NCBI RefSeq assembly: GCF_001667185.1
Contig: NZ_LZIC01000131.1
Span: 1-64,000 of the forward strand
Direction: 5' to 3'
Source: Mycobacterium sp. 852002-50816_SCH5313054-b
GTDB taxonomy: Bacteria; Actinomycetota; Actinomycetes; Mycobacteriales; Mycobacteriaceae
DNA length: 64,000 nt
Positions within the stretch are counted from its first letter, which is position 1, and every line of letters starts with the position of its first letter. The notes under the pieces are model-generated. The model worked only from the letters and a program-made list of their open reading frames with translations. It searched no databases and was not told where the DNA came from. Position numbers and translations under genes: made by a program. This document shows, in pieces, positions 34,760 to 43,109 of the stretch.

Positions 34760-35719
34760 TTACACAGGTTCCCGCCACAATGTGAGCAGGCCGTCGCGCC
34801 GCCCGGCGATCAGTCGCTCAGCCCGAAGCGGCGAGCCCACCGCCACCCCGCCCTGCCCGCGCCAGTCGGTGATCAGCGTGTCCACGCCGCGAATCTGCTT
34901 GTCGGTCAACCCGGTCGCGCCCCCGGCCAGCAGCCAGCCGCGGATCACCCGCCGCCGCACTGGGCCGGGCAATCCACCGAGGGGCCCGGGCTGCAGCCCC
35001 GAGCCTGCCCGCACCCCGGGCAGCGCTTGCACGGCGAGGGCGTCGATCAGCTCGGTGTCCTCTCGCAACGCGGTAGCGGTGCGGGCCAACGCCTCGGCCA
35101 CGCCGCCACCGAGCACGTCCTCCAGCAGCGGCAGCACCTCCAGGCGCAGCCGGGTTCGGGTGAAGCGCCGGTCGCTGTTATGCGGGTCCTGCCAGGCGGT
35201 CAGACCCAGTTCCGCGCACGCGGCGTGCGTCGCCGAACGCCGCACCCCCAACAACGGCCGACACCACGGGGGGTCGTGCGCGCGCATCCCGGCGATCGAG
35301 CGCACCCCCGAGCCGCGGCCCAGTCCCAGCAGCACGGTCTCGGCCTGATCGTCGAGTGTGTGGGCCAACAGCACCGGGCCGGCGGAGGACTCGCGCAAGG
35401 CGGCGTAGCGGGCGGAGCGCGCCGCCGCTTCCGGGCCGCCACCCTTGCCCACCTGTACGCAAAGCACTTGCGCGCCAACGCATCCCAGAGCGATTGCCTG
35501 CCGGCGCGCCGTCTCGGCGACCGTGGCCGAATCGGCCTGCAGGCCGTGATCGACGATCAGCGCGGTGGTCGGCCGAAGCGGCGCCGCGACGGCGGCGAGC
35601 GCCAGCGAGTCCGGACCGCCGGACAGCGCCACGCACCACGGCTGCTCGGCGGCGAGATAGCTGTGGGCGAACGCCTCGACAGCCGTGCGCAGCCGCCCTA
35701 CAGCACCCTGTCGATCCAT
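34760..35719 (-). CDS. tilS: tRNA(Ile)-lysidine synthetase TilS (MesJ)
   Basis: This 319-residue PP-loop ATPase adds lysine to C34 of tRNA-Ile(CAU), switching it from Met to Ile decoding. The PP-loop SGGPDS is at residues 34-39 (CVALSGGPDSLALAAVA), followed by VDHGLQADSA and LLAHTLDDQAETVLLGLGRGSG. The start lies 22 nt inside the end of the preceding metalloprotease-like gene, so the two are coupled. The length is close to the 323-residue M. tuberculosis protein. Confidence 0.93.
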   Translation of the reverse strand: MDRQGAVGRLRTAVEAFAHSYLAAEQPWCVALSGGPDSLALAAVAAPLRPTTALIVDHGLQADSATVAETARRQAIALGCVGAQVLCVQVGKGGGPEAAARSARYAALRESSAGPVLLAHTLDDQAETVLLGLGRGSGVRSIAGMRAHDPPWCRPLLGVRRSATHAACAELGLTAWQDPHNSDRRFTRTRLRLEVLPLLEDVLGGGVAEALARTATALREDTELIDALAVQALPGVRAGSGLQPGPLGGLPGPVRRRVIRGWLLAGGATGLTDKQIRGVDTLITDWRGQGGVAVGSPLRAERLIAGRRDGLLTLWREPV

Positions 35720-36762
35720 CGCTGGGGGTTTTCGATTTCGGCGGGCTGCGGCAGCGTATCGGGGCTCGACCAGACGGCGTTGAATCGCTGCATTCCCACC
35801 TTGCCCACCACGTGGTCGACGAACGCCTTGCCGCGCGTGTATTGGCTGAGCTTGGCGTCGAGCCCGAGCAGCGCGCGCAACAGGCGCTGCAGCGGGGGTT
35901 GCTTGCGGTGGCGACGCTCGTCGAAGCGGCGGCGGATGGTGGCCACCGACGGCACGACGACCGGCCCGACTGCGTCCATCACGTGGTCGGCGTGGCCCTC
36001 GAGCAGGGTGCCGAGCACCAGCAGCTGATCCAGGGCCTTGCGTTGCGGCTCGGACTGCACGGCGCGCACCAGGCCGACGATCCCCGACGCGCCGCCGTCG
36101 GATCCGACGGCACCGGCGCCGCGGTTGCGCACGAAGTCGGCGAGCCGCGCCGCCACCTGGCCGATGTCCTCCCCCACGTCCTGGGTCAGCAGCCCCAGCG
36201 CCTCGGACATGTAGTCGGACAACCACGGGTTGGCGGTGAACTGGACCCGGTGGGTCACCTCGTGCAGGCACACCCACAGCCGGAAGTCGGAGGGCTCGAC
36301 CCGAAGCTGGCGCTCGACGGCGATGACGTTCGGATACACCAGCAGCAGGCTTCCCTCTTTGGTGGCCGCTTGGCCGCTGGCGAACGGGTCGTACTGGCCG
36401 AGGATCCCCGATGACACGAACGCCAGCACGGCACCCGTCTGCGCACCGGTGATGCGGCCCGTGAGGAACCCATGGGGCGTCTCGCTGCCGTTGGTCATCA
36501 CCCGCATCGACTCGGCCGCCGCGCCGATCCACTCCGAGCGGTCGACGATGCGGGCGGCCGGAACCGCACCGTCGGTGACCAGGCCGGTGACTTCGCGCAC
36601 CGGCGGTTCGGCTTTGGCCGCCGCGCTCGTCAGCTCCTCGATCACCTGCCGGCGGGTGTAGTCACTGGAGGCCGGGCCCGGGCGGGCCAGCCGTTGGCCG
36701 ACCGTCGCGGCGAATCGCCAGTCGATGGCGGTACCGAGGGTCAGGCTGGACGACGACGTCAT
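35698..36762 (-). CDS. DUF2342 zinc-metalloprotease-like protein (Rv3626c type)
   Basis: This 354-residue actinobacterial protein has a gluzincin-type HExxH (CLHEVTHRVQFTANPWL) and a downstream Glu-containing helix (LLEGHADHVMDAVGP) that may provide the third zinc ligand. No signal peptide is visible. The substrate is unknown; the family is annotated as coenzyme F420 biosynthesis-associated or putative hydrolase. The ATG at 36762 overlaps the dacB stop (ATGA), and the end overlaps tilS. Confidence 0.82.
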   Translation of the reverse strand: MTSSSSLTLGTAIDWRFAATVGQRLARPGPASSDYTRRQVIEELTSAAAKAEPPVREVTGLVTDGAVPAARIVDRSEWIGAAAESMRVMTNGSETPHGFLTGRITGAQTGAVLAFVSSGILGQYDPFASGQAATKEGSLLLVYPNVIAVERQLRVEPSDFRLWVCLHEVTHRVQFTANPWLSDYMSEALGLLTQDVGEDIGQVAARLADFVRNRGAGAVGSDGGASGIVGLVRAVQSEPQRKALDQLLVLGTLLEGHADHVMDAVGPVVVPSVATIRRRFDERRHRKQPPLQRLLRALLGLDAKLSQYTRGKAFVDHVVGKVGMQRFNAVWSSPDTLPQPAEIENPQRWIDRVL

Positions 36763-38144
36763 GCGCACCCGCAGAACCAGAGCTTGGTGGCCAGCGCGTC
36801 CATCGCGTTGCGGCCGTTCGGCCCGGCGTCGTTGGACAGGAACGCGAACGTGAGCACCCGCCCGCTGCGATCGGTGAGCACCCCGACCAGCGAGTTGACG
36901 GCGGTCAACGAGCCGGTCTTGGCGCGCAGCCAGCCGGCGGGACCTCGATCGGTGGCCGCGTCGAGGAACCGGTCGCCCAGCGTCCCGCTGCCGCCGGCGA
37001 TCGGTAGCAGGTCCAGCAACGCGCGCAGCGACGGCTGCTCGGGTCCGGCGGCCGCCTGCGCCACGCCGTCCAGCGTCTTGGCCGTCAACCGGTCGTCGAC
37101 GGAAAGCCCGCTGGAATCCACCAGCCTGGCGCCGGCGGTGTCGACGTGCGCGGCGCTCAACCGGTTGGTCACCGCGTCGACCGCCCCGGCGAAGCTCTGT
37201 GGCCGGTTGATCGCGGCCGCCACCTCCCGGGCGATGCACTCGGCCAGCACGTTGTCGGAGTGGTCCATCATCTCGGACAGCCGCTGGATCAGCGGCGCCG
37301 ACTGCACCACGGCCAACTGCCGCGCGCCGGACGGCGCCGTGCCGATCGTCACCGCGCCCGGATCCAGCCCGAGGCCCTTGGCCAGCTCCCGGCCGGCGTC
37401 CAGCGCCGGCGTCCTGGACCGCCGCGAGTTGACCGTGGTCGGCTGGATGCGGCCCGCGTCGATCATCACCGACTCGATCGGCGCGATGTCGCCGTTGTCG
37501 ACGTCGGCCGGGTCCCAGCCCTGGGCCATCGTCGGTCCGCTGAACGCCGAGGTGTCGACCTGCACCGCGGTCGGGGTCACGCCGCTGCGGCGGACCTGCT
37601 CGACCAGGTCGCTGATGCGCGCCGAACCCCGGTACCAGGTGTCCACACCCGGCGGCGCCGCCGACAACGCCGGGTCACCGGCACCGACCAGCACGACGGG
37701 GCCCTGCGCATTCTGGCTGCCGGCGACCACCCGGGTGCTGATCCGGGCCTGACGGTCCAGCGTCAGCAACGCCGCGGCGGCCGTCAGGACCTTGTTGGTC
37801 GACGCCGGCACCAGCGGCAGGTCGGGGGCGACCTGCCAGAGCTCTTTTCCGGTGAGGGCGTCGGTGATCCGGCCCCCCAGCTTGCCCAGGTTGGGATCGG
37901 CGGCCACGGGTCCCAGCGCCCCGGCCACGCCGCCCGGGCTGGGCGTCTCGGCGGTATCAGGCACCGCGACCATCCCCGGCTTGACCGTCGGCGGACGCGG
38001 CGGCGGCACCGGGACGTGCGCGGCGCCGGCGCCGTGGCCGCCCGTGGTGAAAAACGTCGCCGCCGCCACCACCGCGGCGACGAACGCCAGCACGGCCAGC
38101 CCGATGAACACTTGGGTGGATTTCCGCCAGCGAGTAGGACCCAT
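36759..38144 (-). CDS. dacB: D-alanyl-D-alanine carboxypeptidase DacB (peptidase S13)
   Basis: This 461-residue penicillin-binding protein trims or cleaves peptidoglycan peptides. An N-terminal membrane anchor (FIGLAVLAFVAAVVAAATFF) and a Pro-rich linker lead into the S13 domain with SxxK (PASTNKVLTAAAAL), SDN (DHSDNVLAECIAREV) and KTG (LRAKTGSLTAVNSL). It ends in CGCA. It is the Rv3627c orthologue by position opposite ppa. Outside the cytoplasmic membrane. Confidence 0.92.
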   Translation of the reverse strand: MGPTRWRKSTQVFIGLAVLAFVAAVVAAATFFTTGGHGAGAAHVPVPPPRPPTVKPGMVAVPDTAETPSPGGVAGALGPVAADPNLGKLGGRITDALTGKELWQVAPDLPLVPASTNKVLTAAAALLTLDRQARISTRVVAGSQNAQGPVVLVGAGDPALSAAPPGVDTWYRGSARISDLVEQVRRSGVTPTAVQVDTSAFSGPTMAQGWDPADVDNGDIAPIESVMIDAGRIQPTTVNSRRSRTPALDAGRELAKGLGLDPGAVTIGTAPSGARQLAVVQSAPLIQRLSEMMDHSDNVLAECIAREVAAAINRPQSFAGAVDAVTNRLSAAHVDTAGARLVDSSGLSVDDRLTAKTLDGVAQAAAGPEQPSLRALLDLLPIAGGSGTLGDRFLDAATDRGPAGWLRAKTGSLTAVNSLVGVLTDRSGRVLTFAFLSNDAGPNGRNAMDALATKLWFCGCA

Positions 38145-38258
38145 CACTCTCCTGACTGTTTGAACCCATTCTGCCGAATCGACCGCAAGACGCTCGACTA
38201 GGGTGATGCCCGGCGTACTGACCTACCAAGACCCACCCCTCGTGAAGGAGCCCGCGCG

Positions 38259-38750
38259 GTGCAATTCGATGTGACGATCGAGATTCCGAAAGGCCAACGC
38301 AACAAGTACGAGGTCGATCACGAGACGGGCCGGGTACGTCTGGACCGCTACCTCTACACCTCGATGGCCTATCCCACGGACTACGGGTTCATCGAGGACA
38401 CCCTGGGCGAGGACGGCGACCCGCTGGACGCCCTGGTGCTGCTGCCGCAGTCGGTGTTCCCCGGCGTGATCGTGGAGGCGCGCCCGGTGGGCATGTTCCG
38501 GATGGTCGACGAGGCGGGCGGCGACGACAAGGTGCTGTGCGTGCCGGCCGGCGACCACCGCTGGGACCACGTCCAGGACATCGGCGACGTGCCGGAATTC
38601 GAACTGGACGTGATCAAGCACTTCTTCTCGCAGTACAAGGCGCTGGAGCCGGGCAAGTTCGTCAAGGCGGCCGACTGGGTCGACCGCGCCGAAGCCGAAG
38701 CGGAGGTGCAGCGTTCGGTGGAGCGGTTCAAGGCGTCCGGCGGGCACTGA
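38259..38750 (+). CDS. ppa: Inorganic pyrophosphatase Ppa
   Basis: This 163-residue soluble type I pyrophosphatase hydrolyses PPi. The metal-binding signature DGDPLDALVLL and neighbouring KYEVDHETGRVRLDRYLYT and YPTDYGFIEDTL are conserved. It starts at a GTG preceded by GAAGGAGC. The next 59 bp before the following gene show no terminator that I can recognise. Confidence 0.96.
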   Translation: MQFDVTIEIPKGQRNKYEVDHETGRVRLDRYLYTSMAYPTDYGFIEDTLGEDGDPLDALVLLPQSVFPGVIVEARPVGMFRMVDEAGGDDKVLCVPAGDHRWDHVQDIGDVPEFELDVIKHFFSQYKALEPGKFVKAADWVDRAEAEAEVQRSVERFKASGGH

Positions 38751-38809
38751 CCCGCGCTCACGCTTTCGGCATAACCGCGCGCGCCGCGGCGCGGTGGCAT
38801 CCTGGCGAT

Positions 38810-39502
38810 GTGACCCCGCTGCTCCATTTCGCCGGCAATTTCTGGTGGCTGATCTTCCCACTGGGCGGCTCGATCGCCGCGAGCGTCAGGGCGGTCGCGG
38901 CGGCCAACGAGCGCCGCGCCGAACGGCGCCTCGAGCGCTACCGGCTGAAGCAGCAGGCCAAGATCGCGGCGGCACAGGCGTCCGGGCGCGCGCGCGACAA
39001 CCTGGACGGCTCACGCCGGGAGCTCGCGAAACTGCTTGCGGCGCACGACCGTACCGACGCGCGGTGGTTCGACTACGAGCTCGACATCGCCAAGCTGCTG
39101 GACTTCCCCATGATGACCGACATGCGGGCTCCGCTGACCATCGCGTTTCACAGGGCGAAGGCGCGCGCCGACCTGCTGCGCCCGGAGCGCACCGAGGACC
39201 TGGTCGGTGACCGGACGGCTCAACGGGAATACCGCGACGCCGTGCACGAGTACATCAGCGCGTTCGAGATCGCCGAGGCCGAGGCGATCCGCCGCCGCCG
39301 TAGCGACTTCTCGCAGGACGACCAGCAACGGCTGGCGCGCGCGCAGAACCTGCTGCACCTGGCGCAGGACGAGGCGGCCACGCACGACGAGCGACAGAAC
39401 GCCTACCTGCGGGCACGCAAGGAACTCGACGGGCTCATCGCGCTGCCGGCGCCGGCCCGCGCCGCCATCGAACGGCGCATCGCCGGGCAGATCGAGGCCT
39501 AG
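38810..39502 (+). CDS. Membrane-anchored coiled-coil protein, function unknown
   Basis: This is a 230-residue protein from the GTG at 38810. A single N-terminal membrane segment (HFAGNFWWLIFPLGGSIAASV) is followed by a highly charged, helical region (ANERRAERRLERYRLKQQAKIAAAQ), a middle domain (WFDYELDIAKLLDFPMMTDMRAPL) and more charged helices to the end. I do not recognise the family. Its stop codon interlocks with that of the convergent TerC-like gene (CTAG at 39499-39502). Confidence 0.65.
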   Translation: MTPLLHFAGNFWWLIFPLGGSIAASVRAVAAANERRAERRLERYRLKQQAKIAAAQASGRARDNLDGSRRELAKLLAAHDRTDARWFDYELDIAKLLDFPMMTDMRAPLTIAFHRAKARADLLRPERTEDLVGDRTAQREYRDAVHEYISAFEIAEAEAIRRRRSDFSQDDQQRLARAQNLLHLAQDEAATHDERQNAYLRARKELDGLIALPAPARAAIERRIAGQIEA

Positions 39503-40593
39503 GTCGAGTTCGCCGCGGCCCTGGCAGTGCGCCGGTTGCGCAACACGCTCCAGCCCAACGCCGCCGCGATGAAGACCACGCCCACCGAAGCGGTGACCGC
39601 CTCGGGCACCTGAAAACGCGGCTCGATGGAGAACAACATGATCGCGGCCAGCACGCCGATCGCCCAGTGCGCGCCGTGTTCCAGGTACACGTAGCGGTCC
39701 AGGGCGTCCTGTTGGACGAGATAGATGGTGATCGACCGGACGAACATCGAGCCCACCAGCCCCAGGCCCAGCGCGATGAGGATCGGGTCCGAGGTGATCG
39801 CGAAGGCGCCGGTGACCCCGTCGAAGGAGAAGGCGGCGTCGAGCACCTCGAGATAGAGGAACAGCGTCAGCCCGGCCTTGCCGACCGCCGCGCCGGCGGC
39901 CTTGCCGGCCGTCACCGCCTCGACGTCGGAGGGCCGAAACGCCCGGCTCATACCGTTGACGATGAGGTAGGTGATCAGACCCAGCAGCCCGGCGATCAAG
40001 ACCGTCGCGCGTTCGTCGCTGGAGTGCGTCAGCCGCGTCCCGGCAAGGACCAGCGCGGCCGCGGCCACCACCACCGACACCTGACCCAGGCGCCCGATGC
40101 GCGCGAACGGGATCTCAATCCACTTGAGCCACTTGATATCCCGGTCGTGGAAGACGAAATCCAAAAACAGCATCAATAGAAAGACTCCGCCGAAGGCCGC
40201 GATCTGGGGGTGGGCGGCAACGATCAGCTTTTCGTAGCTGGGTGACCCATCGGGGAATTCCTGCGCACCGTGCGGCGGCGGGTTGAGCGCCAACTCGAAT
40301 GCGCGCACCGGTGCCAGGCCCGCGGTCGCCCACACGATCAGCAACGGGAACACCAACCGCATGCCGAACACGGCGATCAAGATCCCGATCGTCAGGAACA
40401 TCTGCCGCCAGAACGGGCTCATCCGCTTCAGGATCGCCGCGTTGATGATCGCGTTGTCGAACGACAGCGACACCTCGAGAACGGCCAGCACCACCAGCAC
40501 AAAAAGGGCGTTCGGTCCGCCGTGGGCGTACCCGGCGGCGAGCGCCGCCACGGTGATTAACAGCGAAATCCCGAAGATGCGGAACGCGGCCAT
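39499..40593 (-). CDS. TerC/DUF475-family integral membrane protein (Rv3629c type)
   Basis: This 364-residue membrane protein has about nine hydrophobic segments. The TerC-like family signature SFDNAI appears early (VLEVSLSFDNAIINAAIL), and a second acidic membrane motif follows (LDAAFSFDGVTGAFAIT). Such proteins are linked to metal ion export or tellurite resistance; the acidic residues in the membrane may bind a cation. The ATG at 40593 is used. It is divergent from the flippase-like gene with a 107-bp gap. Confidence 0.8.
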   Translation of the reverse strand: MAAFRIFGISLLITVAALAAGYAHGGPNALFVLVVLAVLEVSLSFDNAIINAAILKRMSPFWRQMFLTIGILIAVFGMRLVFPLLIVWATAGLAPVRAFELALNPPPHGAQEFPDGSPSYEKLIVAAHPQIAAFGGVFLLMLFLDFVFHDRDIKWLKWIEIPFARIGRLGQVSVVVAAAALVLAGTRLTHSSDERATVLIAGLLGLITYLIVNGMSRAFRPSDVEAVTAGKAAGAAVGKAGLTLFLYLEVLDAAFSFDGVTGAFAITSDPILIALGLGLVGSMFVRSITIYLVQQDALDRYVYLEHGAHWAIGVLAAIMLFSIEPRFQVPEAVTASVGVVFIAAALGWSVLRNRRTARAAANST

Positions 40594-40700
40594 GGATCCT
40601 TCCCGACAGCCGCCCACGATAGCGAACCGCCTCGCCGGCGCGGTCCGTCACTGCCGGGCACTTACTATTTTCAAATTGTGGGGAAACAGGCGCTGCCCCG

Positions 40701-41960
40701 GTGACCGAAGTCGGGGCCTCCAGGGGGCCGGTCGCGCGTGGCAGCGTGGCCCGGGTCGGCACCGCCACCGCGTTGACCGCGCTGTGCGGGTACGCGGTGA
40801 TCTATCTGGCCGCCCGTGATCTGGCGCCGCGCGGCTTCTCGATCTTCGGGGTGTTTTGGGGGGCGTTCGGCCTGGTGACCGGCGCCGCCAACGGGTTGCT
40901 GCAGGAGAGCACCCGGGAGGTCCGCTCGGCGAGCTACCTCGGCGACATCGGGGCGGCCTCGCTCGGGCGCACCCATCCGCTGCGCGTCGCCGCGCTGGTC
41001 GGCGTGGCGGCGGCCGTGGTGATCGCCGGCAGCTCGCCGTTGTGGAGCGCCCGGGTTTTCGTCGAGGCGCGCTGGCTGTCGGTGGCTCTGCTCAGCGTCG
41101 GGCTGGCCGGATTCTGCCTGCACGCCACCCTGCTCGGCATGCTGGCCGGCACCAACCACTGGACCTCATACGGGGCGCTCATGGTGACCGACGCGGTCAT
41201 CCGGGTGGCGGTGGCGGCGGCGACGTTCGCGATCGGCTGGGGCCTGGCCGGGTTCCTGTGGGCCACCGTGGCCGGCGCGACGGCGTGGCTGATCACGCTG
41301 GCCATCTCGCCGACGGCGCGCGCAGCGGCCCGGCTGCTGACACCGGGCGACACCGCGACCTTCCTGCGCGGGGCCGCCCACTCGATCACCGCGGCCGGTG
41401 CCAGCGCGATCCTGGTGATGGGCTTTCCGGTCCTGCTGAAGCTGACCAGCACCGACCTGGGGGCGGAGGGCGGCGTGATCATCCTCGCGGTGACCTTGAC
41501 CCGCGCGCCGCTGCTGGTGCCGCTGACCGCCATGCAGGGCAATCTCATCGCTCACTTCGTCGACGAGCGCAGCGACCGGCTCCGGGCGCTGGTACGCCCG
41601 GCGGCGATCATCGGCGGCATCGGCGCGGTCGGCGTGCTGGCGGCCGGGGTGGTCGGGCCCTGGTTGCTGCGCGTCTTCTTCGGGCCGCAGTACCAGGCGA
41701 GCAGCGCGCTGCTGGCCTGGCTGACGGCGGCCGCCGTGGCGATCGCCATGCTGACGCTGACCGGCGCCGCCACCGTCGCGGCCGCACTGCATCGGGCCTA
41801 TGCGCTGGGGTGGGTCGGGGCGACGGTGGCGTCGGGGCTGTTGTTGATGTTGCCGCTGCCGCTGCAGACGCGCACCGTGGTCGGCCTGTTGTGCGGCCCG
41901 CTGGTGGGAATCGGTGTCCACCTGGCGGCGCTGGCGCGCGCCGGGCGCTTAACCGGCTGA
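40701..41960 (+). CDS. Polytopic membrane protein, flippase-like (Rv3630 type)
   Basis: This 419-residue protein has roughly 12 hydrophobic helices, starting GTATALTALCGYAVIYLAA, with few charged residues. The pattern and glycosyltransferase neighbours fit the polysaccharide-export (MOP/Wzx-like) superfamily. Because the next two genes make polyprenyl-phosphate-GalNAc, it is a candidate to flip that lipid across the membrane; this is inference. It begins at a GTG and is 24 bp from ppgS. Confidence 0.75.
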   Translation: MTEVGASRGPVARGSVARVGTATALTALCGYAVIYLAARDLAPRGFSIFGVFWGAFGLVTGAANGLLQESTREVRSASYLGDIGAASLGRTHPLRVAALVGVAAAVVIAGSSPLWSARVFVEARWLSVALLSVGLAGFCLHATLLGMLAGTNHWTSYGALMVTDAVIRVAVAAATFAIGWGLAGFLWATVAGATAWLITLAISPTARAAARLLTPGDTATFLRGAAHSITAAGASAILVMGFPVLLKLTSTDLGAEGGVIILAVTLTRAPLLVPLTAMQGNLIAHFVDERSDRLRALVRPAAIIGGIGAVGVLAAGVVGPWLLRVFFGPQYQASSALLAWLTAAAVAIAMLTLTGAATVAAALHRAYALGWVGATVASGLLLMLPLPLQTRTVVGLLCGPLVGIGVHLAALARAGRLTG

Positions 41961-41984
41961 TCCTGGCTACCCTTATGGGCTTAG

Positions 41985-42686
41985 ATGGCTACTGAATCCC
42001 AATACTCCGGCGTCTGGATCGTCATTCCCGCCTTCAACGAGGCCGCGGTCATCGGCGAGGTGATCGCCGACGTGCGCTCGGTCTTCGATCACGCCGTCTG
42101 CGTGGACGACGGCAGCACCGACGGCACGGGCGAGATCGCCCGGCGGGCCGGGGCCCATTTGGTGCGCCATCCGGTCAACCTCGGCCAGGGCGCGGCGATC
42201 CAGACCGGCGTCGAGTACGCCCGCAAGCAGCCGGGGGCGCAGGTGTTCGCCACCTTCGACGCCGACGGCCAGCACCGCGTCAAGGACGTGGCCGCGATGG
42301 TCGACCGGCTCGGCGCGGCCGACGTCGACGTCGTCATCGGCACCCGGTTCGGCACGCGGGAGGGCAGCCGGCCGCCGTTTTTCAAGCGGATCGTGCTGCA
42401 GACCGCGGCGCGGCTCAGCCGCCGCGGTCGCCGACTTGGCTTGACCGACACCAACAATGGGCTGCGCGTGTTCAACAAGAGGGTCGCCGACGGGCTCGAC
42501 ATCACCATGAGCGGCATGAGCCACGCCAATGAGTTCATTTCGTTGATTGCCGAAAACCATTGGCGCGTAGCGGAACAACCCGTCGAGGTGCTGTACACCG
42601 AATACTCGAAGTCCAAGGGGCAACCCCTGCTCAACGGCGTCAACATCATTTTCGACGGGTTCCTGCGAGGGAGGACTTCGAGATGA
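41985..42686 (+). CDS. ppgS: Polyprenyl-phosphate N-acetylgalactosaminyl synthase PpgS
   Basis: This 233-residue GT2 glycosyltransferase has VIPAFNEAAVIGEVI, VDDGSTDGTGEI, the metal-binding DxD-type FDADGQH and DTNNGLRVFNKRVADGL. In M. tuberculosis Rv3631 (PpgS) makes polyprenyl-phospho-GalNAc, the donor for the galactosamine on arabinogalactan. The stop overlaps the start of the DUF2304 partner (ATGA), as in M. tuberculosis. Cytosolic face of the membrane. Confidence 0.88.
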   Translation: MATESQYSGVWIVIPAFNEAAVIGEVIADVRSVFDHAVCVDDGSTDGTGEIARRAGAHLVRHPVNLGQGAAIQTGVEYARKQPGAQVFATFDADGQHRVKDVAAMVDRLGAADVDVVIGTRFGTREGSRPPFFKRIVLQTAARLSRRGRRLGLTDTNNGLRVFNKRVADGLDITMSGMSHANEFISLIAENHWRVAEQPVEVLYTEYSKSKGQPLLNGVNIIFDGFLRGRTSR

Positions 42687-43039
42687 ACTGGATCCAGGTG
42701 CTGCTGATCGGGGCGATCGTCGCGCTACTGGTCTACCTGCTGAGGTCCCGCCGGAGCTCACGATCCAAGGCGTGGGTCAAGGTCGGTTACGTCATGTTCG
42801 TGCTCGCCGGCGTCTACGCCGTGCTGCGGCCCGACGATACGACGGTGGTGGCGCACTGGTTCGGCGTGCGCCGTGGCACCGACCTGATGCTCTACGCGCT
42901 GATCATGGCGTTCAGCTTCACCACGCTGAGCACCTACATGCGGTTCAAGGACCTGGAATTGCGCTACGCGCGACTGGCCCGGGCCGTCGCGCTGGAGGGC
43001 GCACAGGAACCCGAGCAGCGCACGGCGTCGTCGAGCTGA
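42683..43039 (+). CDS. DUF2304 membrane protein, PpgS partner (Rv3632 type)
   Basis: This 118-residue protein has three hydrophobic segments (IQVLLIGAIVALLVYLL, VGYVMFVLAGVYAVL, LMLYALIMAFSFTTLSTYM) and a basic loop. Rv3632 is reported to stimulate PpgS, probably by holding it at the membrane. The 4-nt overlap with ppgS supports stoichiometric production. Confidence 0.85.
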   Translation: MNWIQVLLIGAIVALLVYLLRSRRSSRSKAWVKVGYVMFVLAGVYAVLRPDDTTVVAHWFGVRRGTDLMLYALIMAFSFTTLSTYMRFKDLELRYARLARAVALEGAQEPEQRTASSS

Positions 43040-43109
43040 CCCGCGACCACCACCGCAAAACCTTTGGGATGAAACCGAAGTCGGACGCCTCCGCGATGTG
43101 GCGACTGGC

